Below are positions 7,341-15,088 of a DNA stretch of 17,043 nucleotides, piece by piece; positions within the stretch are counted from its first letter, which is position 1, and the number at the start of each line of letters is the position of its first letter. The notes below the pieces were generated by a model, which had not been told where the DNA came from, did no database searches, and saw only the letters and a list, made by a program, of their open reading frames with translations. Made by a program: the position numbers and the translations under genes. Origin of the DNA: CAZJNX01 sp964547415 (GTDB taxonomy: Bacteria; Pseudomonadota; Alphaproteobacteria; Rhizobiales; Amorphaceae); NCBI GenBank assembly GCA_964547415.1, contig CAZJNX010000102.1:1-17043 (forward strand), read 5' to 3'.

Positions 7341-9229
7341 GCGGCCCGGCGCGACACCTCGGCATGGCGGCGACCGGCAGCGTGCGCCTCGCCGCGCTCG
7401 CCGCGGCGGCGGCCGCCCTCGTCCTCGGGGTCGCCTCGGTCCTCGGCTGGTCTTCGGCCATGGGCACCACCGCCGCAGCGCGCGAGGCGGCCGCCCTCGC
7501 CTTCGGGGAGGACATCGCGGCCGAGCTCGCCGGCACGCTCGAGCGGGCGGTCGCGGCCGGCATCCCCCTCAAGGACATCTATCGCGTCGAGCCCTACCTC
7601 GACGGCATCATCGCCGCGAACCCGGAGGTCGCGGGCATCGTCGTGGAGGATGCGGGCGGGGCCGTCCTGTTCGCGGCCGGCGACGCCGGGGCCGCCGCCG
7701 GCGCCGCCCGCGCGGCCGTCGAGGGGAGCGGGGCCGTCGCGGGGGCCGTCGCCGTCTTCCCCTCGTTCGCCGTCGGGCGGGAGGTGGAGGCGCGCGGCCT
7801 CGCCCTCGCCCTCGCCGTCGCCCTCGCCGCGGCGCTCGCCACCGGCCTGCTCGTGCGTCTCCTCCTCGCGGAGGCCTACGACCTGCCCGTGACGCGGCTC
7901 GCCGCCACGGCGCGTGCGCTTCGCCGCGGCGGCCTCGTGCCGGCGGTGCGCGAGGCGCCGGGCGAGCCCGTCGCGGCGGTCTCGCGGGCGCTCGAGGAGC
8001 GCGTGCGGGCCGTGATCGGCCTCCTGTCCGACGCCCACCTCGTGGCCGAGGAGATCCAGACCATCGACTTCCGCGGCAAGCTGGCCGCCCGCCTCGACCC
8101 GGTGCTCGCCGGCCTCGACGCACGGCGCGTGGTCGCGCGGGCGCCGGCTGTGCGGCGGCGCGGCTGGACCGGCTGGTGGGCGGTCGCCATCGCCGCCGCC
8201 GCCGGAGCGGCCCTGGCGCTCTTGCCCTCCCTCGCCACGGCGCGTGGCGGCGCCGGTCCGGCGGGCGAGGCCGCGACCGGGTTCGCCCTGTTCCTCGCGG
8301 CGGCCGCGGCGCTCGCGGCCGTGGCGGGCCCGGCCCTCCTCGGCCTCCGCCTGCAGCGGGCGAGCGGGATCGCAGGCCTTGCGGTCGCGGCGGCCGCGCT
8401 CCTGGCGGCGCCGGCGGCACCGGGCGTCGCGCCCCTGCTGGCGGCGGTCGCGCTCGCGGCGGGCGGGACGGGCTTCGCCATCCCGGTGGTCCTCGCCGAG
8501 CCGGGCGGCTTCCGGCGGCGTCCCCTCGCCGCCGCGCCCGTGATCGTCGCCCTCATCGGCCTCGGCCCGGCGGGCGGCGCCGTCCTCGCCGAGGCGACCG
8601 GCGGGGCGGATGCGGCGATCCGCCTCGCCGGCCTCGTCATGGCGGCGGGCGCCTTCCGCCTCCTCCTCGGCCTCGCCCCCTCCCGCCGCCTGCCGGCCCT
8701 TCCCGTCGCCCTGCCGCCCCGGACGGCGCTGCCCGCGCTTCTCGGGGCGCCCCTGCCGCTAGCGGTCTTCCTCGCGGGCAGCGGGACGGAAACCTTCACC
8801 GGCGACCACGCCCGCCTCGCCCTCCAGTTCGCCGCCTTCGGGCTGTTCGCGGCCGCCGGCCTCGCCCTCGGCCGCGCCGCGGCGGCCGCGGTGCCCGTAG
8901 CGCTCCTCGGCGGCGCGGCGCTCCTTGCCCTGTCGGCCGCCACGGGCGCGGAGGGGCCCGCCGTCCTCGCCGGCCTCGGCGCGGCGACGGGGTTTCTCCT
9001 CGGCGCGACGGGCCCGGCCGGCCTCCGCCCGGGCGGGGTGGCGACCGCGCTCGCCGCGGTCGCCGCCGCGGGGCTCCTCGGCGCCTCCGGGGCGGCGGCG
9101 GGGCTTTCGTGGCTGCCAGCGGGCGGCGCGGCGGCGCTCCTCGCCGCGCTCGCCATCCCGGCACTCGCGCCCAGACCGCCCGGTCGCGCCGCCCCCGCGG
9201 CCGGCCGGGGCGCCCTGCGGCAGGGCTGA
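7337..9229 (+). CDS. Fusion of a Cache-like membrane sensor with a ~12-TM transporter-like domain
   Basis: 630 residues from the ATG in the ATGA overlap. Residues 17-37 form a membrane helix; 38-152 form an outer domain with the sensor signature GIPLKDIYRVEPYLDGIIAA and NPEVAGIVVEDAGG at 75-108; 154-177 form a second helix; 178-278 are a cytoplasmic linker with a HAMP-like position. From 280 to about 610 there are roughly 12 hydrophobic stretches, most rich in Ala, Gly and Leu, resembling a Major Facilitator-type bundle. I do not see convincing MFS motif A, so the transporter label rests on helix count. Such a layout suggests sensing or transport coupled to the phosphatase encoded next. An internal ATG at 7364 is an alternative start. 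Confidence 0.75.
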   Translation: MSGPARHLGMAATGSVRLAALAAAAAALVLGVASVLGWSSAMGTTAAAREAAALAFGEDIAAELAGTLERAVAAGIPLKDIYRVEPYLDGIIAANPEVAGIVVEDAGGAVLFAAGDAGAAAGAARAAVEGSGAVAGAVAVFPSFAVGREVEARGLALALAVALAAALATGLLVRLLLAEAYDLPVTRLAATARALRRGGLVPAVREAPGEPVAAVSRALEERVRAVIGLLSDAHLVAEEIQTIDFRGKLAARLDPVLAGLDARRVVARAPAVRRRGWTGWWAVAIAAAAGAALALLPSLATARGGAGPAGEAATGFALFLAAAAALAAVAGPALLGLRLQRASGIAGLAVAAAALLAAPAAPGVAPLLAAVALAAGGTGFAIPVVLAEPGGFRRRPLAAAPVIVALIGLGPAGGAVLAEATGGADAAIRLAGLVMAAGAFRLLLGLAPSRRLPALPVALPPRTALPALLGAPLPLAVFLAGSGTETFTGDHARLALQFAAFGLFAAAGLALGRAAAAAVPVALLGGAALLALSAATGAEGPAVLAGLGAATGFLLGATGPAGLRPGGVATALAAVAAAGLLGASGAAAGLSWLPAGGAAALLAALAIPALAPRPPGRAAPAAGRGALRQG

Positions 9230-9241
9230 GGGAGACGGCCC

Positions 9242-11407
9242 TTGCGGCTCACCACGCGCATCACCCTCATCCTCGCCCTGATGTTCGGCCTCGTCTTCGC
9301 CGGCCTCTCCGTCGCCGACACGCGCCGGGCCGCCCTCGAGCAACGCCGGTTCGCGGACCTTGCCGTCGCCACGCAGCGGGCGATCTGGGACGACGTCATG
9401 CGGGAGCGGCTCGTCCTGATCGCGCGCGCCATGGCCCCCCTCGCCGACCGCCTCGCCGCCTCCCGCGCCCCGCTCGGCGAGGCCGGCACCGCCACCCTCC
9501 TCGGCGAGGCCGGCACCGCCACCCTCCTCGGCGAGGCCGCCCGCGAGGCCCGGGCGATCGACGGCTTCGAGCTCCAGGACGCCGCGGGCCGGGTGATCTA
9601 CTCGACCGAGCCCCTCGTCGGGACGGACCTCCTGATCGACGCGCGGGCGATCGAGCGGCTGGCGGCGGCCCCGCGCCCGGTTGCGGGCCTGCGCCAGCAG
9701 CGGGCGGACCGCTTCGCCATCTCCCTCACCGTGCCGGTCATGCGGGACGGCGAGCTCGCCGGGTTCCTCACGGGCCTGCAGGACTCGCGGGCCGCCCTCG
9801 CCCAGTTCGCCGCGCTCCTCGACACGGAGGCCTTCCTCGTCAACTTCCGCGGCCGCCTGGTGGAGGGCACGGACCGGCCCCTTTGGCAGCGCACCGAGCC
9901 CGCCCTCGCCCTGCGCGAGGCGGAGCTCAAGGTGGTGGAGGGCGACGGGCGGATGTTCCTGACGACCGCGGTGCCGGTGTTCGATTCCATCGACGGGCTC
10001 GCGGGCGCGCTCGTGACCATGCGGGACGCGACCGCCGACCTCACGGCGATCGCCCGGATCGAGCGGGCGACCCTCCTCGCCCTCGTCCTGTTCGTCGCCA
10101 CCCTCTCCCTCGCCTTCTGGCTGTACCTGCGCAGCGCGTTCCGGCCGATCGAGGGCTCGATCCGCGTCCTCGACGCCCTGTCGGCGGGGGACGTGGACGT
10201 GGTGGTGGAGGAAGGGGGCGAGGCGGAGGCGCGCCAGCTCGCGGACGCGGTCAGCGCCTTCCGCGCCAGCGTGATCGCGCTGCGCGACCAGCGGGCCCAG
10301 TCGGCGCGGCGGCGCAACCGCCAGGAACGGCTCATCCGCCGCCAGCTCCAGGAACTCGCCGAGACCCTCGACGAGGAGGGGCGCGCCGAGATCATGGGCG
10401 ACCTCGAGGGCCTGTTCGAACGCGCCCCTCGGACGGACGTCACCACGGTGCGCGGCGGGCGGGCGACGGCCGACACCCAGCTCGTGCTGCTCGCGCGGGT
10501 GCTCGAGCGCCTGTCGCTCAGGATCACCGATCAGCACCGCCGCCTCGTCGGCCTCGTGGAGGAGCTGCGCGAGGCCCTCGTCACCCGCACCCGCCTCGCC
10601 GCCCTCGAGCAGGAGCTCGAGATCGCCCGCGCGCTCCAGTCCTCCTTCCTGCCCGCCCCCCTGCCCGCGGAGGAGACGTTCGACCTCTCCGGCCTCATGC
10701 GGCCCGCACGCGAGGTCGGGGGCGACTTCTACGACTTCTTCCGCCTCGGGGAGGACAAGCTCGCCGTCGTGGTGGCGGACGTGTCGGGCAAGGGGATCCC
10801 GGCCGCCTTCTTCATGGCGATCACCCGCACCCAGCTGCGCGCCGCCGCCCTCGACGCGGCCTCGCCCGCCGCCGCCGTCGCCCGCGCCAACCAGGTGCTC
10901 GCCGCCGACAACGAGCAGATGATGTTCGTCACCGTCTTCTACGGCGTCCTCGACCTGTCGACGGGCGTGCTCGCCTACGCCAACGCGGGCCACAACCCGC
11001 CGCTGATCGCCCGCAGCGACGGGGCCGTGGAGCGCCTTCCCCCCCTCGGCGACCCGGCGGTGGCGGTGATCGAGGACATCGACTACGAGGAGGCGACGGT
11101 CCGGCTCCACCGGGGGGACGCGCTGTTCCTCTACACCGACGGGGTGACGGAGGCGTTCGACCCGGCCGGCACGGCCTTCGGGGAGGAGCGGCTCGAGGCG
11201 CTGCTCGCGGGCCTCGACCCGGGGGTGTCCATGGCCGCCCTCGACCGGCGTGTCTACGAGGCGGTGAAGGCCTTCGAGGACGGGGCGGACCAGGCGGACG
11301 ACATCACCTGCGTGGCGTTGAGATGGCGCGGCGCCCGCGCCGCCGCGGCCGGGGCGGCGGACGAGGGGAACGGGCGGCTGGCGGCGGCACCCGCCCGGGC
11401 CGGCTGA
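9242..11407 (+). CDS. Membrane-bound PP2C/SpoIIE-type serine phosphatase with HAMP domain
   Basis: 721 residues from a TTG with a GGAGA ribosome site 6 bases upstream. Layout: membrane helix (8-26), periplasmic sensor (27-275), second helix (277-299), HAMP (about 298-350), helical linker with a coiled-coil segment ending LEQELEIARALQSSFLP near 462-475, and the PP2C domain. Metal-binding aspartates are at D495 (GGDFYDF), D513 (DVSGKG), D633 (YTDGVTEA) and D686-D687 (DDIT), so the enzyme looks active. RsbU/SpoIIE-type phosphatases dephosphorylate STAS antagonists, and one is encoded at 4310-4654. An exact 27-bp tandem duplication lies in the sensor part. It follows the sensor-transporter gene by 12 bases and is probably cotranscribed. 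Confidence 0.93.
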   Translation: MRLTTRITLILALMFGLVFAGLSVADTRRAALEQRRFADLAVATQRAIWDDVMRERLVLIARAMAPLADRLAASRAPLGEAGTATLLGEAGTATLLGEAAREARAIDGFELQDAAGRVIYSTEPLVGTDLLIDARAIERLAAAPRPVAGLRQQRADRFAISLTVPVMRDGELAGFLTGLQDSRAALAQFAALLDTEAFLVNFRGRLVEGTDRPLWQRTEPALALREAELKVVEGDGRMFLTTAVPVFDSIDGLAGALVTMRDATADLTAIARIERATLLALVLFVATLSLAFWLYLRSAFRPIEGSIRVLDALSAGDVDVVVEEGGEAEARQLADAVSAFRASVIALRDQRAQSARRRNRQERLIRRQLQELAETLDEEGRAEIMGDLEGLFERAPRTDVTTVRGGRATADTQLVLLARVLERLSLRITDQHRRLVGLVEELREALVTRTRLAALEQELEIARALQSSFLPAPLPAEETFDLSGLMRPAREVGGDFYDFFRLGEDKLAVVVADVSGKGIPAAFFMAITRTQLRAAALDAASPAAAVARANQVLAADNEQMMFVTVFYGVLDLSTGVLAYANAGHNPPLIARSDGAVERLPPLGDPAVAVIEDIDYEEATVRLHRGDALFLYTDGVTEAFDPAGTAFGEERLEALLAGLDPGVSMAALDRRVYEAVKAFEDGADQADDITCVALRWRGARAAAAGAADEGNGRLAAAPARAG
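9473..9538 (+). repeat. 27-bp tandem repeat inside the phosphatase sensor domain (2.4 copies)
   Basis: Two identical 27-bp units at 9473-9499 and 9500-9526, plus the first 12 bases of a third at 9527-9538. Each unit encodes LGEAGTATL, giving residues 78-99 of the protein. The unit length is a multiple of three, so copy-number change keeps the frame. Complete identity, including third positions, suggests a recent slippage or duplication event. Confidence 0.95.
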
Positions 11408-11418
11408 GGGAGGCGATC

Positions 11419-12774
11419 ATGGACGCGGTGGCACCTTCGACGCCGAAGGACCCGGCCGGGGGAACCGGCCCGGTGGAGCACTACGGCCGGTTCATCCCCC
11501 TCACCCGGGATGCGGCGATCGCCCACGTCCTCGACCGCGCGGGGGCGGAGGCGGACGTCCTCGCCCTCCTCGCGGTCCGGCTCCACGAGCTGCGCCATCG
11601 GCAGTACCTCGCCCTCGCCCGGCGGCTGAGGCGCTGCTACCTGCCCTTCAGCCCCGACAGGGACACGATCCGCGGCGCCACCCTGCCAGCCGAGGAGCGG
11701 CACGCCCGCGAGAGCGAGTTCGCCGGGATCGTCGGCGACCTCCTGAAGCGCGCCAACTACGTCTCCCTCTGCGAGGCGGACATCAACCGCATCATCACCG
11801 CGAGCGAGCCGTTCAGCCTGCGGGTCAGCGTGGACCTGTCGGAGTACGCCTTCTTCGCCCTCCACTACCGCGACGAGTACACGGAGACGACCGAGTACCG
11901 CCGGCCGGACCGGCTCTACCTCGTGAAGGCGCGCAAGGAGGTGGCCTGCTTCCGCCGCCTGTTCCTGTTCCTGAAGCTGAAGGACGAGGAGGAGCGGGTC
12001 CGCGAGGTGATGGCCGAGCGGCGGGTGCCGGAGCGGCGTGCCCGCCGCCTCGTCGCCCGCAAGCGCCGCTTCCTGCCGAAGGGCGCCTCCTCCGACTTCG
12101 TCTACGTGAAGCTGTTCCGCGACCTTCCCGAGCACGACGTCCAGATCCTCTTTCCGAACCGGGAGGTCCGCTTCCGCCCGTTCGACAAGCTGAAGTTCGG
12201 GGTGACGGCGGGCGGGGGCACCGCCTTCGGGCTCTTCTCCACCACCGGCAAGCTCGCCGCCGCGACGAGCCCGTTCGCCGTCGCGGGGGCGATGGCGGGC
12301 CTGGTGGCCCTCGTCGCGCGGCAGGTGACGAGCTTCTTCAATCACCGCACGCGCTACATGGCCGAGCTCGCCCAGAAGCTCTTCTTCCACAACCTCGCGA
12401 ACAACCGCGCCGCCCTCGCCCTCATGCTCGACCGCGCCGAGGAGGAGGAGTTCAAGGAGGACCTGTTCGCCATCGCCGCCCTCGCGGGCCGCACGGTCGA
12501 CGGGACGGGCATCGCCGCGGCGAAGGCGGCCGTGGAGCGGGACCTCCTGTCCACCCACCGCGCCGCCGTCGACTTCGAGATCGACGACGCGCTCGCGCGG
12601 CTCGAGCGGGACGGCCTCCTCGACCGGACGGACGACGGGCGCATCCTCGTGCCCCCGGCGGGTCAGATCCTCACCCGGGTCGACGCGGCGAACGGCGCCT
12701 TCATCCGCGGGAGCGCGGCGGAGGCGGCCGCCGGCACCGACCCGGCCGACCGCATCGCGGAGGAGACGGTCTGA
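11419..12774 (+). CDS. DUF3754/TMEM143-like membrane protein
   Basis: 451 residues from an ATG with GGGAGG 5 bases upstream; the gene starts 11 bases after the phosphatase stop, so it is likely in the same operon. The N-terminus has EHYGRFIPLTRDAAI; the middle has SVDLSEYAFFALHYRDEY and VYVKLFRDLPEHDVQILFPN, followed by two hydrophobic helices (about 260-280 and 283-301), then FFNHRTRYMAELAQKLFFHNLANN. This matches, from memory, the DUF3754 family that includes the mitochondrial protein TMEM143; function is unknown in that family. The C-terminal 90 residues have a winged-helix-like pattern (VDFEIDDALARLERDGLLDR). Assignment should be tested by profile search. Confidence 0.75.
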   Translation: MDAVAPSTPKDPAGGTGPVEHYGRFIPLTRDAAIAHVLDRAGAEADVLALLAVRLHELRHRQYLALARRLRRCYLPFSPDRDTIRGATLPAEERHARESEFAGIVGDLLKRANYVSLCEADINRIITASEPFSLRVSVDLSEYAFFALHYRDEYTETTEYRRPDRLYLVKARKEVACFRRLFLFLKLKDEEERVREVMAERRVPERRARRLVARKRRFLPKGASSDFVYVKLFRDLPEHDVQILFPNREVRFRPFDKLKFGVTAGGGTAFGLFSTTGKLAAATSPFAVAGAMAGLVALVARQVTSFFNHRTRYMAELAQKLFFHNLANNRAALALMLDRAEEEEFKEDLFAIAALAGRTVDGTGIAAAKAAVERDLLSTHRAAVDFEIDDALARLERDGLLDRTDDGRILVPPAGQILTRVDAANGAFIRGSAAEAAAGTDPADRIAEETV

Positions 12775-12791
12775 GGCGCTGGCCGCCTCAG
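12771..12791. terminator. Hairpin spanning two convergent stop codons, possible bidirectional terminator
   Basis: CTGAGGCG at 12771-12778 is perfectly complementary to CGCCTCAG at 12784-12791, with a 5-base loop. The left arm contains the TGA of the DUF3754 gene and the right arm contains the TGA of the opposite-strand gene. The two genes converge with only 13 bases between them. There is no T-run on either side, so termination efficiency is uncertain. Confidence 0.5.
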
Positions 12792-13153
12792 CCGCGGGAG
12801 GCGCTCGCCTCCTCGAAGACGACGGTCAGGTCGAAGAAGGCGCGGGTGCGGATGTCGACCACCGCGCGGCCGTCGAAGCGGCGGGCCCCCGCGGCGGTCC
12901 CGGCGTGGCCGGCGAGGCGGTAGCCGAGGGTGTCCCGCCCGTTGAAGGCCGGCGTCTCGGCCGGCATCGCCGCGTACTGCACCACCACCTCCGTCCCGTC
13001 CGGGAGGGGGGCCGTGCGGCGGGGAAAGCGCCGCGGCTCGTCCGGCACCTCGCTGAAGAGGGCCGGCAGGGTGAGGCGGATCACCTCGCACACGGCGAGC
13101 TCGACCGGGTCGGGCTCGACCTCGAGGGGCCGCCAGGTGAGACGCGTCTCCAC
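12788..13153 (-). CDS. Hypothetical protein encoded directly after vgrG, 121 aa
   Basis: I do not recognise this protein. It starts at a GTG 10 bases after the vgrG stop, with GGGGAGG in that gap (only 3 bases from the start, rather close), so it is almost certainly cotranscribed with vgrG. There is no signal peptide or membrane helix. The sequence is mostly beta-like, with VELAVCEVIRLTLPALFSEVP, then DGTEVVVQYAAMP and a C-terminal AFFDLTVVFEE. Genes in this position in T6SS clusters are often tip adaptors, chaperones, effectors or immunity proteins, but nothing in the sequence selects among these. An overlapping frame on the same strand (to 12663) reads into the DUF3754 gene and is less plausible. 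Confidence 0.65.
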   Translation of the reverse strand: METRLTWRPLEVEPDPVELAVCEVIRLTLPALFSEVPDEPRRFPRRTAPLPDGTEVVVQYAAMPAETPAFNGRDTLGYRLAGHAGTAAGARRFDGRAVVDIRTRAFFDLTVVFEEASASRG

Positions 13154-13163
13154 GGGCCTCCCC

Positions 13164-14999
13164 TCAGTCGCCGTCGTAGATCTCGAAGACGACGCCCGAG
13201 CTCGTCATCACCCGGTTGAGCCGCGTCCCCTTCAGGCTGCCGGTCTTGCCGGACTGGTTCACGCTCTTGGCCGCCGCGTCGAAGAGGGTGCCGACGATCA
13301 CCGGCCGGTCGGGATCGCCGTGGACGAAGGCGATGGCGATCTCGGTCTGGTCCATCAGGGGGAAGGCGGTGCCGGTCAGCGTCTCGCCGCCGCCGTAGGC
13401 CTGGAGCTGGCGGATCTTCGGGCTCGCCTTGCCGCTCGCGAGGCGGGCGGTGGTGCTCTCCTCGTCGAGGAGGCGGATGGTGTAGCGGTTGTACTCCGGG
13501 TCGATCTCGGAGTGGCCGGACTGGGCGTTGGCGAAGTCGGTCCGCGCGAGCAGGATGCCGGCGATCTTCGGGCGCGGCGTCAGCTGCCGCGGCCGGAACG
13601 GGATGTCGGCGTCGATGCAGGTGACGTCGTTGCGGAAGCCGACGGTCTTGTCCTCTCCGTCCGGCAGGAGGTCGTTGTCGACTGCCCGCGTGCCGACGTA
13701 GCGCACCTGCGAGGAGACCACGAGATACTTGTTGTTCTTCGACCCGGTCGCGGGCGGCAGGAGGTGCAGGTCGTCGGTCAGGGTGAACTCGACGCCAGGC
13801 CTCAACATGCTGGAGGTGGTCGACAGCTCGAGCGCGTTCTGGAAGGCGCGCCGTTCCTGAAGGCGGACCTTGGCCGTCCGGCCCAGGTTTTCCTCGTCGG
13901 CCGACGTCTTCTCGGGCGTCGTGACGTTCTCGTCGATGTGCAGGATGGCACCCCAGATGCGAAAGGCGGAGGTGTCGCTGTCGGACACGTCGCCGGTCAC
14001 GACGCCGGCGTCGTTCTTGAAGTTGCAGGTGTCGTTCGCGCTCCCCCCGCTCGTCCCGGCCGCCGCCATCCAGTTGTAGTCGCGCACGTAGGCGGCCCGC
14101 GGCCCGTGGCCGAAGCGGAGGCGGTACTTGTAGGCGAAGCCCTTGGCGCCCTCGCTGGCCCCCTTGGACTGATCGTCGAGGAGGGCGATCGTATCGGTCA
14201 GCTTGCCGAAAGTCCGGTTCTGATCGGAGACGACCAGTTTTTCCTGGTCACTGGTTTGCTTGAAGAAATAAAAGATACCTTCCTTTTCGAGGAGACGAGA
14301 GAAAAAGTCAAGATCGCTCTCGTCGTACTGAACGATCATCGGCCGGGCCTGCTGCTCGATGTCGGTCGGCCCTGGAATGTCGAAGACGTGCGCCTTGGTG
14401 GAGCTGCCGGAGCCGCTGGAGCCGCTCGTCGTGGTGCCGCTGGCGCTGGCGCTGGCGCTGCCGCTGCCGCTGCCGCTGCCGCTCGAGGTCGTGTCCTTCT
14501 CGTAGAGAGGCGCCACGCTGCCGTAGGCTCCCGCCGTCTGCGTGTCGGCGCGGCAGGTCTTCGGATCGAGCAGACCTTTCGCGACCTCGGTGGGATACGT
14601 GGTATCGTTCGCGCCGATGTAGATCTGCGTGTTTCGGGTATCGGCCAGCCTGTAAAGGGGTGGGCGGACGACATAATCGATCAGCATCCATTTGCTGCTA
14701 TCCATCTGGACGGAGCCGACGACGACCGCCTCGAATATCATACCATGCAGGTATTCGACGTGAGAGCCGCTGGTCTGATCGTTCTGGATGACGTAGGTCA
14801 GCTTTGCCGCCAGCCCCACGGGGCTCTGCGTGAAGTGCGCCTTCACGTAGTCCATGTTCCCCGCGCAGCGAATGCGCCAGAGATACGGCCGCGACAAGGC
14901 CTCCTGCCCCCAGAAGGCGACGACGTAAAGCTTCATGGTGCCGCTCGGCACCGCGCCTTCGATCTCGATGCTCGCGTTGATGTCAAGGTAGGTGGTCAT
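13164..14999 (-). CDS. vgrG: Type VI secretion spike protein VgrG/TssI, short form
   Basis: 611 residues from the ATG at 14999 (MTTYLDINASIEI). The open frame runs 121 codons further upstream, but that part is Arg/Pro-rich non-coding DNA. The gp27-like region includes the family motif YDESDLDFFSRLLEKEG followed by IFYFFK around 224-246. The gp5-like OB fold ends with HGDPDRPVIVGTLFD near 560-575. Only about 35 residues follow, so the long beta-helix spike of most VgrGs is nearly absent and there is no C-terminal effector domain. A Ser/Gly/Ala linker occupies 170-201. VgrG trimers tip the Hcp tube and carry PAAR proteins and effectors. The gene is divergent from the hcp-like gene and followed by a small unknown gene. 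Confidence 0.93.
   Translation of the reverse strand: MTTYLDINASIEIEGAVPSGTMKLYVVAFWGQEALSRPYLWRIRCAGNMDYVKAHFTQSPVGLAAKLTYVIQNDQTSGSHVEYLHGMIFEAVVVGSVQMDSSKWMLIDYVVRPPLYRLADTRNTQIYIGANDTTYPTEVAKGLLDPKTCRADTQTAGAYGSVAPLYEKDTTSSGSGSGSGSASASASGTTTSGSSGSGSSTKAHVFDIPGPTDIEQQARPMIVQYDESDLDFFSRLLEKEGIFYFFKQTSDQEKLVVSDQNRTFGKLTDTIALLDDQSKGASEGAKGFAYKYRLRFGHGPRAAYVRDYNWMAAAGTSGGSANDTCNFKNDAGVVTGDVSDSDTSAFRIWGAILHIDENVTTPEKTSADEENLGRTAKVRLQERRAFQNALELSTTSSMLRPGVEFTLTDDLHLLPPATGSKNNKYLVVSSQVRYVGTRAVDNDLLPDGEDKTVGFRNDVTCIDADIPFRPRQLTPRPKIAGILLARTDFANAQSGHSEIDPEYNRYTIRLLDEESTTARLASGKASPKIRQLQAYGGGETLTGTAFPLMDQTEIAIAFVHGDPDRPVIVGTLFDAAAKSVNQSGKTGSLKGTRLNRVMTSSGVVFEIYDGD
14438..14483 (-). repeat. 6-bp microsatellite inside vgrG encoding a Ser-Gly/Ser-Ala linker
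   Basis: On the + strand the tract is CGCTGG three times followed by CGCTGC four times and a partial copy. Read on the coding strand it alternates AGC with GGC or GCC and gives SGSGSG then SASASA within residues 170-201. Unit gain or loss would change the linker by two residues without a frameshift. Confidence 0.9.
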
Positions 15000-15088
15000 G
15001 CCCGCTTCCCGCCCTGGCCGGCCCGTGCTGCCGACTTTCGGCCGGACCATCCTCCAAGGACCGTCGCGGCGCAACCCCGCCGCAGGCA

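Noticed and set aside
8759..11110. 783-codon open frame on the - strand
   Set aside because: It is antisense to the PP2C phosphatase and the 12-TM protein; composition is biased (Glu/Gly/Arg/Val) and no motif is recognisable.
14232..14249. GACCAG/CTGGTC inverted repeat with a T-rich loop inside vgrG
   Set aside because: It lies in the coding region, has short 6-bp arms and encodes ordinary VgrG sequence; no sign of a terminator or a site.
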